In this document: positions 45,829-57,749 of the stretch, piece after piece | Layout: every line of letters starts with the position of its first letter | Position numbering within the stretch: position 1 is the first letter of the stretch | Assembly: GCA_030068075.1 (NCBI GenBank) | Contig: CM057839.1 | Span: 53,472,960 to 53,536,959, forward strand | Source of the DNA: Paguma larvata | Taxonomy: Eukaryota; Chordata; Mammalia; Carnivora; Viverridae | Reading direction: 5' to 3' | DNA length: 64,000 nucleotides | Position numbers and translations under genes: made by a program | Notes under the pieces: generated by a model | The model's database searches: none | The model's input: the letters and a program-made list of their open reading frames with translations, nothing else | Told to the model about the DNA's origin: nothing

Positions 45829-46504
45829 AAAGAAACTAAAGTAAAACACAGGGAGGGGGAAAACACTGAAAAAAAGAACAAATACAAAGTAATGTGTCAT
45901 TGCATTGTGGGGCAATTTCAAGCAACCAAATGTATCTTTAGTCAAGTCCCTAAAGAAGAGAAGAAGGAAGGAGAGAGGAAAAATATTTGAAGAAATAATG
46001 GCAGTTTGCCCCAAATGTTATTAAAACAATAAATCCACAGACCCAAGAAACTAAGCCTCAAGCAAGAGAATCGTAAAGAAAACTATAATAAAGGTGTGTC
46101 ATAATCAGATAGCTTAAAACCAGTGATGAGAAAATTTAAGAGCAGCCCAAGAAAAGAATGAAATTATACACAAAAAAACAAAGGTAAGAATGTAGCAGAC
46201 TTCAGGTTGGAAATAACGCGAGACAGAAGGCCCTTTAAAGTGCTGAAAAAAAAATTTCAAAAACCTGTCAACCTACAATTCAATGCCCAGTGAAAGTATC
46301 TGTCAAAAATCAAGATGAAATTCATTCTTTTTTCACAGATAAATGCTGGGAGGACTCATCATGGGCAGCCCTACACTACAAGAAATTCTAGAGTAAATTC
46401 TTCTGACAGAAGGAAAGTGATACTAGATGGAAATCTAAATCTACACAAAAGAATGAAGAGCATCAAAAACGGTAACTAGGTGGTTACATATCAAAAAAAT
46501 TGTT

Positions 46505-46860
46505 CCCTAATAATCTCTTTTAAGAGATAAATGACTGTTTATTATTGAAAGACTCAAAGATAGGAGGACCAAACTGTCGGTTGCTGGAGAGGGGAGGAAC
46601 TGGGGGCCGGGGGCGGGTCAAAATAGATGAAGGAGATTAAGAGGTACACATTTGCAGTTAGAAAATAAGTCACAGGGATGTAAGGTGCAGCACAGGGAAT
46701 ATAGCCATAATACTATAGTAACTTTGGTGACAGATGGTAACTAGACTTATCACTGAGATCATTTCATTTCATAACGTATAAAAATATCAAATCACTATGC
46801 TGTACACCTGAAACAAATAGGATTTTGTATGTCAGTTGTACTTTAAAAAATTAAAATTGA
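46505..46860 (+). mobile_element. LINE-1 3'-end fragment nested in the old L1
   Basis: The text 'gtaaggtgcagcacaggg', 'ggtgacagatggtaactaga' and 'gctgtacacctgaaacaaat' is the well-known L1 3' terminus of L1MA/L1MB type, ending in an A-rich tail at 46844-46860. L1-like sequence continues beyond it at about 47060, so it is probably a separate insertion. The 5' limit is approximate. Confidence 0.65.
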
Positions 46861-47044
46861 GGGGCACCTGAGTGGCTTGGTCAGTTGAGCATCCAACTTT
46901 GGCTACGGTCATGATATCACAGTTCTTGAGTTCAAGGTCCTGTATTGGGGTCACTGCTGTCAGCACTGAGCCTGCTTCTAATCCTCTGTCCCCCTTTCTC
47001 TCTGCCCCTCCCCCGCTCATGGTCTGTCTCAAAAATAAACATTA
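46861..47044 (+). mobile_element. Feline tRNA-Lys SINE inserted in an L1 A-tail
   Basis: GGGGCACCTGAGTGGCTTGG head and A-rich end. The duplication AAAAATTAAAATTGA at 46846-46860 and 47046-47060 shows insertion into the tail of an L1 end. Confidence 0.92.
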
Positions 47045-47485
47045 AAAAAATTAAAATTGAAAAAAGATGACTAAATGTTTAAGGCAGAAATAAAACAAGT
47101 GTATTGGGGGGCAAGTGGCCAACAACATTTGTAGAAGTGAAATGTAGGACAAAATTAGAACACAGGCCAGGAGGAGAGAAGAAGCCTACTGCTTAAGGTT
47201 CTTACATTACTTCAAAATACACTATTATAAAATACATACTGAGAACTCTAAAATAACAACTGAAATTACAATATAAAGAGTCATGGCTAATAAGCCAATA
47301 AGGGAGGTAAAGTGCAATCATAAGAAAATATACAATCTAAAAGATAGATAGAACAAGAGGAAAAGGGGAATAAAGAACATAATAAAAATAAATACCAAGA
47401 TAGTAGATTTATACCAATTATAGCGATAATCACATTAAATGTAAATGGTCCCAATTAAACACCTTAATTAAATGGTAAAGGTTGT

Positions 47486-47685
47486 GGGGGCACCTGGATG
47501 GCTCAACAGGGTTAAGTGTCCAGCTTCAGCTCAGGTCATTGAGGTTCATGAGTTTGAGCCCCACGTCAGGTTCTGTGTGGACAGCTCGAAGCCTGCTTTG
47601 GATTCTGTGCCTCCCTCTCCTCTCTCTCTATCCCTCCCCCACTCATACTCTGTCTCACTCTCAAAAATAAATATTTAAAAAAAAA
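47486..47685 (+). mobile_element. Feline tRNA-Lys SINE
   Basis: GGGGGCACCTGGATGGCTCA head to an A-rich tail. It interrupts old L1 ORF2 sequence, which resumes downstream. Confidence 0.9.
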
Positions 47686-47728
47686 GAGGTTATCAGATTG
47701 AATTTTTCTTTTAAAAAAAAGGTAAGAT

Positions 47729-47907
47729 GGGGTCCCTGGGTGGCTCAGTGGGTTAAGAAATCAGACTTCAGCTCAGGTCATGATCTCATGGTTCCTGAGG
47801 TTGAGTCCTGCTTTGGGCTCTGCTGTCTGCACAGAGCCCGCTTGGGATCCTCTCTGTCTCCTTCTTTCTCTGCCCCCTCCGCCCCTCTCAAAAATAAATC
47901 AACATTT
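47729..47907 (+). mobile_element. Feline tRNA-Lys SINE
   Basis: GGGGTCCCTGGGTGGCTCAG head. Duplicated A8GGTAAGAT at 47713-47728 and a close match at 47908-47923. It lies 43 bases after the preceding SINE. Confidence 0.9.
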
Positions 47908-50266
47908 AAAAAAAAAGGCAAGACAAAACTATATGCTGCCTGTAAGAAACATACTTTAAGTATAAATGTACAAATAGGTAAAGTAAAAGGATAAAAGGTG
48001 ATATTGTATGTTAACAATAATCAGAAGAATGCTGATGGCTATATTATTCAAAGTACACTGCAGAGCAAAGATCATTTCCTAATGAATAAAGGGTCAGTTC
48101 ATCAAGGGGTCATAAAAATCCTAAGTGACAGCAGACCTTTAAAATACAGGAAGCAAAAATTGATAGAATTGCAAGAAGAAATAGAAAAATCCACAATTAA
48201 AGTTGGAGTTTTCAATAATCTCTCAATAATTGGAAGAAAAAGTAAGCAGAAAATAAGATATAGAACACTTGAATAATACGGCCAACCACTTGACCTAATT
48301 TGTTTTTGTAGAACAGTCCATCCAATAACAAGAGAATACACATCCTTTTCAAGCACACGTGGCTTTTTTTCCAAGATAGAGGATATTCTGAGCCATAAAT
48401 CAAGTTTTAATTAAAAGGATTCACATTATACCATGTAAATTCTCTGAGCACAATGTTATTAAAATAGAAATCAACTACATAAAATTATCTGGAAGACCTC
48501 CAAATATTTGGAAATATAACAACACATATCTAAATAACTCATGGGTCAAATAATAATCAAAAGAGAAATTGAGAAATATTTTGAACTGAATGACAATAAA
48601 AACATGGCATGTCAAATTTACTTCAATAAATTTAACAACTTAGATGAAATGGAAAAATTCCTAGAATGATACTATCAAAACTCTCTTGAGGAAAAATAGG
48701 TAACATAAATAGCTCTAAGCCTATTTTAAAAATTAATTTGTTCAAAATCCTCCTACACAAAAAAAACCTCAGGGACAGATAGATTTCACTGGTGAGTCCT
48801 ACAAAACATTTGAGGAAGAAATAATACCAATTCTACCCAAACTCTTCCAGAAAACTGAAGAGGAGAAAATACTTCCCAGCTTATTCTAGGATATCAGCAT
48901 TTCCCTAATAGTAAAACCAGACAAAGACATCATAAAAATCTAAATAAATAAAAAGAAAACCACAGACCAATAAACATAGATGTAAAAACTCTTCACAAAA
49001 TTTTAGCAAAATGAATCCAACTAGACACACAAAGGACAATAAATACATCCTGACCAAATGACATTTATCCTAAGAATGCAAGGTAAACGTTTGAAAATCA
49101 ATCAATGTGATTCATCCTATCAACAGACTAAAGAAAAACTATAGGATCATCTCAACAGATGCAGAAAGAACAACTGACAAAATTCAATATCCATTCATGA
49201 TAAAAAAAAAAAACTTTCAGCAAAATAGGAATTGAAGAGATTTTCCTCAACCTGATGAAGGACATCTATAAAACTCATTCAGCTTACATCATACTTAATG
49301 GTAAAACAATAAACACTTTTCCCTTAAGATTAGAAACAAGGCATGTCCACTCTCATCACTCCTATTCAATCTGATACTGAAAGTAATAGGCGATAAGGCA
49401 AAAATAAATACATAAATAGCATCCAAATAGGAAAGAGAGTATCTGTATTCACAGATATGACTGTCTATGTACAAAATCCCATTTCTATATATTGCATGAA
49501 CAAGTAAAACTTAAATTTTGCAAAGTTTCATTTACAGTAACATATAAAACAAATGAAATATATATAAGATCTTTATGCTGAAAACTACAAAACATTGATA
49601 AAAGAAATAAAAGTGAACCAAATAAAAAGGTGAGATATACCATGTTCATCGTTTCAAAGAGTCAATTATTATTTCAATCCCTCCTCCCCTTGACCAATGT
49701 ATAGATTTAGTGTGATCCCAATCAAAATTCCAGCAAGACCTTTTGTGGAAAATGATTCTAAAATGTACATGTAAACGCAAAGGAACTGGAATTACCAAAA
49801 CAATTTTAGAAGAACAAAGGTGAAGGACTCCCACTACCTTATCTCAAACCTTTCTGTGAAGCTGTTCTAATTAAGATGGCATGGTATTGGCAAAAGAACA
49901 GATGTATAGAGCAATAGAACAGAGAGGTCAGAAATAGGGCCACACATATGTAGCAAATTGATTTTCAACGAAGATGTAAAGGTGATTCAATGCAGAAAGA
50001 CCATCTTTTCAACAAATAATGCTAAAACAACCACATAGCCATATACGAAATAAAAACATACAAAAAAGCCCCAACTTGATCCATTTCTCCCACCATATGA
50101 AACATTAACCTAAAATGGACCATAGGCCTAAATGTAAAATCCAAAAAATTCTGTAAAAAAAATATGAGAAATCTTTGGGACCCTGGATTAGGTAAAGATT
50201 TCTTAGATAGAACACCAAAAGTACACTCCATGAAAAAAAAAAAGAAAACAAACGATAAACTGGACT

Positions 50267-50486
50267 TAAAAAAATTTTTTTTACATGTTTGTTTTTGAAA
50301 AAGAGAGAGAGAGTGCAAGCAGGGGAGGGGGAGAGAGAGACACACACACAGAATCCAAAGCAGGATCCAGGCTCTGAGCTGTCAGCACAGAGCCCTACAT
50401 GGGGCTCAAACTCACGAACCGTAAATCATGACCTGAGCCGAGCCTGGAGTCAGAGGCTTAACTGACTGAGTCACCCAGGTATTCCA
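50267..50486 (-). mobile_element. Feline tRNA-Lys SINE, minus orientation
   Basis: T-rich start, (GA)n stretch 50300-50340, central block and a reversed tRNA head ending 'tgagtcacccaggtattcc'. Duplication ATAAACTGGA at 50255-50264 and 50490-50499. Confidence 0.92.
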
Positions 50487-51061
50487 AGAATAAACTGGAT
50501 TTTATCAATATGAAGATTTTGTTTTTTCAAAGACACTGCTGTAAGAATGAAAAGACAAACTATAGACTGGAATTACATATTACAAGTCACATATGTGATA
50601 AAAGGCCTCTATCTAGAATATGTAAAGAACTCTCAAAAAAATGACCTAATTAAAAAATAAAAAGCAAAACACACTTCATCAAAGAAGATATATGAATGGT
50701 AAATAAGCACATAGGAAAAATGATAAACATCATTAATCATTACAGAAATGCAAATTCAAACCATGAGACACCACTGCACACATATTAGAATGGATAAAAT
50801 TTAAAAAATATTAAACCTAAAAACACCAACTGTTGATGAGAAAGCAGAGCAACTGAAGTGCTCGTATATTGGTGGCAGAAATGCAAAATGTTACAACCAA
50901 AAACAGTTTAGCAGTTACTTATTAAGCCAGACACTTTCCATAAAACCCAATAATCCCAACCCAAGTTATGAAGTGAAAGGAATATTTATGTTCTCACAAA
51001 AATCTGCAAGTGAACATTTTGAGTGGTTTTATCATAATCACTCAAAACTGGAAGCAACCCA

Positions 51062-51253
51062 GGGTGTCTGGGTGGCTCAGTTGGTTAAGCGGCCGACTCT
51101 TGGGTTGGGTTCAGGTCCTGATCCCAGGGTCATGGGATCAAAGCCCTGCTTTGCACTTTTGATTCCCTTTCACGTGTGCTCTCTCTTCTCTCTCTGCCCC
51201 GCATCCCCCCCACCCCGCTCTCTCTCTCCCTCTCTCAAATTAAAAAAAAAAAG
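51062..51253 (+). mobile_element. tRNA-Lys SINE, dog-type central block
   Basis: GGGTGTCTGGGTGGCTCAGT head and a 'gatcccagggtcatgggatc' body, closer to the general carnivore type. Duplication AAAACTGGAAGCAACCCA (51044-51061) has one mismatch to 51254-51271. Confidence 0.92.
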
Positions 51254-51732
51254 AAAATTGGAAGCAACCCAACTGTCAGTCAGTTGCTTATACAAACCAC
51301 GGTATACATTATATAAGGGAATACTACTCAGCAATGAAATGAACTGGACTACTGATACACCTCGCAAATGAATCCCAAATATATTACAGTAAGTGAAAGA
51401 AGCCAGGCTCAAAAGGCTGCTAAATATATGATTCTATTTATATGCATTCTAGAAAAGGCAAAACTATAGGGACAGAAAACAGAAGTTGCAAGAGCTTTGG
51501 GGTAAAAGAGGGAGGTTTTGTGAGTAACAGAACTGTTTCTTGAAGGCGGTATACCCACTGTTTGTGTTTGTCCAAACTTCTGGAACTATATACTAAAAAG
51601 GGAAACTTTATATAAACTCTCCTTAAAAAATGAAAGAAAAGTGACTGCCTCCTAGGTAGTACACTGAGAAGAATGAAAAAAAAAACATTTGCTTATACTT
51701 TTTGTATTAGTTTGATCTGTTCTTCATGTGTA

Positions 51733-51766
51733 TATATATGTATAGTACAAAAACTATACATATATA
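51733..51766. repeat. AT-rich perfect inverted repeat
   Basis: Arms TATATATGTATAG (51733-51745) and CTATACATATATA (51754-51766) pair perfectly around an 8-base loop, directly at the junction of two old L1 fragments in opposite orientation. Confidence 0.75.
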
Positions 51767-51774
51767 GTTTTTAC

Positions 51775-51995
51775 AGTGGTAAAAACCCAAGTTTACCAAC
51801 GTGACCATTTTTAAGTGCGCAGCTCAGGAGCGCTAGGTGTGTTCACACCACTGTCAAACAGAACTCTCTGATCTCGCACATCCAGAACTACACCCATTAA
51901 ACAACGCCTCTTTTACCCTTTACCTCCAGCCGTGGTAGCCACCATTCTACTTTCTGTTTCTATGAACTTGACTACTTTAGATACCTGTACATGTA
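51775..51995 (-). mobile_element. LINE-1 3'-UTR fragment, old, minus orientation
   Basis: Plus-strand phrases 'ccatttttaagtgcgcagct', 'cccattaaacaacgcctc' and 'ccaccattctactttctgt' match the reverse of an old primate/carnivore-shared L1M 3' region. It abuts the end of the plus-strand old L1 in opposite orientation. Confidence 0.65.
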
Positions 51996-51999
51996 TTGT

Positions 52000-54239
52000 T
52001 TTGATTAAAAATATTTTAAAGTAAAAGCAAAGGAAAAAAAGCTATTAAAAAAGCTTGATTTTAAAAAAAAAACTTGTTTAAAGTGTGAGAACTTCAAAAA
52101 TCCTAATAAAATGCTAATAAATTTAATCTTTTATTTATAAACATATATAAGGCTGTCTATAAATATATTTTTTCTGTATTTTTCTGTGTATTTTCACTCT
52201 GCATTTATGATTGCTTTCAATAGTTACAATTCTAGAAACAATTTCCAGTCTTCCATGCACATACCTCTATTTCTTTGCCTTATATAACATAACTACTAAT
52301 TCCAAAAGAATGCCCATATCCTAAAAAGACTCAATGTCTTTAAGCAACAGGACTCAAATGGTTAGCATTCTTTTTTTTCTTCTTTTTATCTCTGTGAAAA
52401 TAAGGTCCTCAAAGCCAAATTTCTTCATAAATTATCACTTTTCTTAATCTGGTAGATTTTGAACGCCAGGAGACAGAGACAAAAAAGGGCATCTCAGATT
52501 TAGAAGCCAGATGAATATACTCTATATAAAACATCTGAAGAAATACAAAGTTGTCCTGATTATGATTTTCTATTTCAAGAACCTCATGCAAGTCTCCTAT
52601 CAAAAATGAATGAGTACCATTTCTATTTTACTTTTGCACAGTTATGGAAAATAGATACTTCAAGCTCTTCTTTTAACTTTTTAAAAATAACTAGTTACTT
52701 TAAGCTACATTTTCATGTTAAATTCCAGAAGATGTCAACAATAAGCAGTATAGAAAGAAGAACCGGTAGGAACTGGATTAACCATTATTCTATGCACACA
52801 GAAACACTTAGGGCCATTAGAGTCAGTCCTCTGGTGAGCCTAAAACAATCAGAGCTCAACTGAACAGTTTTATTTACAAAGGTGAACATAAATTCAAGGG
52901 TATTAGCACGGCTACTGAATTTCTAATGTATCACAGTCTTGAGTAAGCATTAACAAATGGGAAAGGTAACTCTGTACGCTGGGGACACAGTGAGTGTTTA
53001 ATAAGTACCTTCTGCTCTGATCAAAGGACACATTTCCATATTACAGTCTCTCTGGACTCCAGCTCCGGGACTTCAGGGGGCCTGCGGGTTTCTTTAATTG
53101 ACCTATTCAGAATTCGATGGCTGAAATGGACCTTAGAGATCTCGTAGTTCTAATTCCTTGTTCTGTAGGTTTAGAAATGAAAGCTCAAAGACATTGTGGG
53201 TTTTGTCCAGGGTTTATCTACTTAATTGTAGGATGAGGCATAGAACCAATTTTTGATTCCATATATCTTTTCTAGACATGCAGAGCAGGAATTCTTTTCT
53301 ATTTATGTGCATGTCTATTTATGTATATATTATATATATTTACATCTACATACACACGTTATACATATATACATATATATATAAACTAAGGCATATGAGA
53401 GCTGGAAGAGTACAGGGGTGATGGGAAACCCCAGCTCCTGGGTCTCCAGGCCTTGTCCTGGGTAGAGATGTTGGGCTCCGGCACAGCCGGCCCTCTCAAG
53501 CTCGGTTTGTATTATGATATTATGATGCTGGAGAAGCTGACGGGCACTCCGATCAGCTCACTGCCAGTGAGGGCCACAGTCTGCTGAGGTGGGCTCTGGC
53601 TCCTGGGAGAGGTCCCGGCTGTGAGGGAGGTCATCAGACACACAGGCACGGCCTACTAACAGGCACGTTACTTTGTGAACGTGCCTAACAATGATTTTTA
53701 AGCTGTGCTTTGCTAAGCCCTCGGAGTTCTTTGGAGAGCCCTCAGGAGCAATAAGAAGGGCCAGTGGGAACCCAAGTGGACCAGAGAGAACGAGCAAAGC
53801 AGGCTGCATTCCCCAGGGCTGTGGCCAGGGACAAAAGGAGAAAATGGCCTTCGGAGCATGTCACTCTGAAAGCAGATCTTTACTCTTGGTGGCCATCACC
53901 TGGGCTCTCCTTCCCCTTTCTGACCCAGAAAGAGATTTTGACATTGCCATATTCTCTTCCATTCACGATTAAGTGACACAATTGGAATAAAAATAAGAAA
54001 GGTCAGTAGAGTAGGAAATATAAATTTATAATGATTTATGGTTTTTTGTAAAAAAATAAAAATAAAAATTTGCCATTTACAGGTGATTTACAAATGTAAG
54101 TAGTAAACTTATTTCCAATTACTGTAAAAGAAGTGGCCACTGTACTATGTCTTAGCTAAGATACAAACTAGAATAAAAAAATTTTCTTTGCATTAGCTCT
54201 TCAGGCATGCTTTCCTCCATTTATTCATATTTATTCAAT
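52000..54239. other. Intron-like AT-rich sequence
   Basis: No gene seen. An 85-codon plus-strand frame at 52606-52863 has no recognisable motif. 53130-53215 resembles an old DNA-transposon or MIR-like fragment ('accttagagatctcgtagtt'). Confidence 0.4.
53313..53385. repeat. (TA)n/(CATA)n microsatellite
   Basis: Alternating TATATATT, TACATACACAC and ATACATATAT units. Confidence 0.75.
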
Positions 54240-55420
54240 TCTAAGTACCCATGAGAGGCCAGGAACTTTAGGCCTGGCACTAAAATTACCCAGATGAATA
54301 GGTTACAGTGCCTGCTGTCAGTGACCAGGGAGGTAGTTGGTGGTGGGGATTATAAAGATAATGGCGGTTGGCAGGAAGAAGCCAGACAGGGTTTCAGAGA
54401 GCAGAAGACTCTACCTCTGGGCCTTGAAACACAAGTAGGAGTTGTGCAGTCAGACCACAAGGTACAAGGAAAATGACAACACTCCCTGAAAAGGGATGGC
54501 CAGGCAAAACCAGGGTGATCAAGCAGCAAGCTGAGTGTGGTGAGGGAGCAGGAAGCTGGGCGTTAGCAGTGGGAAGTGTAGAGACAAGCAGAAAGAAACA
54601 CTGAAGACAGATTGGGGCCTCATGGGCCACCAGATGGAGACTGGTCCTCAGTCCAAGGACATAGGGCCCACACAAGAGGATTCTCAGCAGGCAAGTGATA
54701 CAATGAGATGTGGGTTTCAGCAAGGCCCCCCCGGACCACAGTGTACAAGACGAAAGGAGATGGGACTTGCAGGGAAAGAATGGGAATTATGAGGGCCAGA
54801 GGGCAGGTCGAGAGAAGAGGGTATGAATGCAAAAGGTATCTGGGAGATGGAACAGACAGGACTGGTGTGCGGGAGGTTAGGGAGGCGGGAGGGCTCCCAG
54901 GCTTCTGGATTATGTGAATGCGTGAAAGGTAATAACATTCACCAGGATGACACTGTGGTTAGACACTGGTTCTGGAAAATGACACTGATGGGACATCCCA
55001 GGCAGTGGAAAATAAGGCTTTGGAATCTCAGTAAGAGCTGGCTTGAGAAGAATATTTGCAAGTTGTTGGGGGGCAGTGAGGAGCTGTGGGAGTGTACGAG
55101 ATTACTTCAGGAATGGATATGGGAAAGAGGGTGGGGCTGAGAGGCCACACGCTGTTGGGACAGCCATTTGGCATGGCAGACGCCTGGGTTTTCTGTGGGC
55201 CTCGTGGACATCACAGAAGACAGCGAGGCTTGAGCCGTTTGGCAAGACCTTGTCTGGGAAGGGCATCCTGCTGAAGAGGCCAGGAAGCAAGAAGGTGAAG
55301 GTAGTTTGGCTGTGGAGGGGGCTGGCGGGGAAGAGATCAGGTCAGCTCTCCAGTGAGAACCACCAAACGCGTCTCATGAGAGAGCTTGCACGTGAACGGC
55401 TGCCTCACAGGTAGAGCCAA
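54240..55420 (-). repeat. Decayed L2 relic, minus orientation
   Basis: Starts 'taagtacccatgagaggcca' and 'ggttacagtgcctgctgtca' and continues in purine-rich text ('cagcaggcaagtgatacaat', 'gaggagctgtgggagtgtac') that follows the reversed L2 body. Open frames within it (54823-55414) are chance reads of this repeat and show no protein similarity that I recognise. Confidence 0.5.
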
Positions 55421-56504
55421 CCGCCAGTCAGAGACAGAGAAGCAGCTGCGACCAACACAGAGAAGGGGACCCGGCAACAGCCGACAGAGCCTTCTGCCTC
55501 TCTGAGCTCCCTGACCCCCAAAGCTGGTGCACTACTCACTGAGAAGAGGAAAGGAAGCATGCGAGAGCCCAACACCACCCCACCTCGCCCCCGAAAAGGT
55601 GCCAGGACCCAGGCTAAGCTTTCCTTTCCTTTTGGGGGTGAGAGGTGGACCAAGAAGAGAATTTTGATTCTGACATCAGAGTCAAGTTTCCAAATGTGAA
55701 GAACTAGGTTTTAAAAAACTGTGTGTAAATAACCAGCACGTCCTGGGGGCTGATAAGGAAGTCTGCCACTGGTGTGGAAGGGAGATTCAACAGGACACTA
55801 GTAGTAGCAGTAATTTGAAGAAATAAAACCAAACCGTTACATGTTTACCCTCCCCGGTGAGTTGAGACTCCTCAGTAAAGAGGTGATAGAGGGAGATCCA
55901 GAAGAACACAGCATAAAGCCACCAGTTGGGGGGGCAAGTGGCAGATGAAGCCATGTCTCCGAAGGGACTGGCAAGAAGTAGGTGAGCCGCTGGGGAGCGC
56001 CCTTCCCTGCGGCGCCTGTGGGAGCCACCAATGTCCACAGCAAGCCCACAGATCACAAACACAATAGCCATTAAGGCTGACCAAGGAGAGCACTGCACAC
56101 TGGCCTCTCCCTCTCCTGTTTTTTCCAGCTCCACCAGGAGAGCCTGCTCAGGAAAGGGGGGAGGGGCAGATAGCTATGGGAACAGACCACCCCCCCCCCA
56201 TCTCCATTCCAAGCTGCTAGAGACTCCAGCATATTAGCCTGGCTTGGCAGAATGGACAGCCTCGAAGCAAGTATGATAGATAGAGAGGCACTGAATAACA
56301 GAACTGAGTCCGAAGAACCAGAAGTTACTTAAACAGTAAGTTAGAAACATAACCTTAGTTATAAAACCAAAGTGAGATCCTGTGAAGCGGCCCCACTAAA
56401 CAGCATGGAGGAGGGGCTTGCCAAGGGGAAAGTCAGTACAATGATTAGAAAAATAAAACTGCCGCACAGTCATACCCTGGGAAGTGGAGACTTCTCAATC
56501 AACT

Positions 56505-56680
56505 GGTTATACGTACACTTTCTTATTTGAGCCTCACAACTACTCTGAGGTAGTAGGTACCCTTATTCTCTTCATTTAGAGAAAAAACAAAAACGCTGAG
56601 GCTTAGAGTGGCCTAACAACTTGGCCAAGGTAACCTCACACTTAAACAGCAGAACCAGGCTCCCAACTCCAGTCAGGGTG
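56505..56680 (-). repeat. MIR SINE relic, minus orientation
   Basis: 'gagcctcacaactactctga', 'cgctgaggcttagagtggc' and 'cttggccaaggtaacctcac' follow the reversed MIR order. Confidence 0.8.
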
Positions 56681-56907
56681 CGCCGGTATAGAGCATGATT
56701 TCGCTGCCAAACGGAACCAAAAGGCGGGCAGTTCCCAGACACCCCAGAACTGCATGGTTCATTCAGTAAAAACGAACGCCTGTCTTAAAAGTAGTAACGG
56801 TTCTTCTAGTCCTTATGGTTAGACACTTTGGGATAATTTATATCTTAAATATACTGACTTACCAAGACTATTACACCTGCGTTTCTAATAAAAAGAAATT
56901 GTCTTAC

Positions 56908-56955
56908 CTGAACATGCTTTAATTTGAACAGCTTGTAATTGTTTTGAAGGTGCAG
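56908..56955 (-). other. Candidate 48-nt cassette exon in the TSC22D1 long-isoform intron
   Basis: On the minus strand, a T-rich tract ending GTTTTAG (AG at 56957-56956) is followed by 48 bases and then an excellent donor CAG|GTAAGA (GT at 56907-56906). Read from its first base it is open (LHLQNNYKLFKLKHVQ), and with two leading bases it is also open. In the phase needed after the known exons (one base completing a codon) it meets a TAA, so inclusion would truncate the long protein. It may instead belong to an untranslated alternative leader or be a chance match. Confidence 0.35.
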
Positions 56956-57291
56956 CTAAAACACAAAACGATTCTTCTAATTTAGTCTAATGTAGAAAAT
57001 GAAATCCTTAATCCCATTACACAAATACTACAAATATTTTTAAAATTCAGTGATATTATTTTGAATAAAACCAGAATGTTTTGCAAAAGTCACAAAAATG
57101 GTGTCAGTGACAAAGTGTAATTCCTATCACCTACCCCAAGTTAGGATAATTCTGCACAAATTCCATAAAACTAAATACTTCAAATAGACACTGAGTATAA
57201 GCAGGGTTAATTAAAAACAACTTTGCCTTTAATAAATAGAGGGTGGACCAACTAGGTTAACATTAAGGGATTTTTAAAAATCAACTATCTA

Positions 57292-57514
57292 GGGGCGCCT
57301 GGGTGGGGCTCAGTCGGTTAAGCGGCCGACTTCAGCTCAGGTCATGATCTCACACACAGTCTGTGGGTTCGAGCCCCACGTCGGGCTCTGTGCTGATGGC
57401 TCATCAGAGCCTGGAGCCTGCTTCAGATTCTGTGTCTCCCTCTCTCTCTGCCCTTCTCCTGCTCATGCTCATGCTCTGTGTCTCTCAAGAATAAATAAAC
57501 GTTAAAAAAAAAAA
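57292..57514 (+). mobile_element. Feline tRNA-Lys SINE, young-looking, with small internal duplications
   Basis: Perfect 18-bp duplication TTAAAAATCAACTATCTA at 57274-57291 and 57515-57532. Head GGGGCGCCTGGGTGGGGCTC has an extra GGGG-type insert, and 'gatggctcatcagagcc' and 'gctcatgctcatgctc' are short local duplications. Confidence 0.95.
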
Positions 57515-57576
57515 TTAAAAATCAACTATCTAATCAGGATAACTAGGTTAAATGAGTAATCTGTTTCAACACTTTA

Positions 57577-57749
57577 TTTACTTATATTTTTGGGGGGTGG
57601 GGAACAGAGAGAGAGTGGGAGAGAATCTCAAGCAGGCTCCACAGTCCGCACAGAGCCTCACACAGGTCTCGATCCCATGACCCTGGGGTCATGACCTGAG
57701 CAGAAATCAAGAGTCAGACACTCAACCAACTGAGCGGCCCAGGCGCCCC
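57577..57749 (-). mobile_element. tRNA-Lys SINE, minus orientation
   Basis: A reversed head ends 'gagcggcccaggcgcccc' at 57749. Duplication TCAACACTTTA at 57566-57576 and 57750-57760. It lies 62 bases from the preceding SINE in opposite orientation. Confidence 0.93.

Larger units (their letters stand above)
45300..51650 (+). mobile_element. Old LINE-1 (L1M/HAL1-like), plus orientation, with later insertions
   Basis: Heavily decayed L1. About 46090-46480 resembles an ORF1 region ('...aaaacctgtcaacctacaattc...'), 47390-48300 the ORF2 endonuclease region, 48740-50050 the RT region, and 50500-51640 the ORF2 end and 3' UTR. No frame exceeds about 90 codons of L1 protein. SINEs interrupt it at 45638, 46861, 47486, 47729, 50267 (minus) and 51062. 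The 5' boundary and subfamily are uncertain, and more than one old element may be present. Confidence 0.75.

Noticed and set aside
54823..55414. Overlapping plus-strand frames of 105 and 123 codons
   Set aside because: They lie within a decayed L2-like repeat. The protein text is a chance translation rich in Gly, Arg and Trp.
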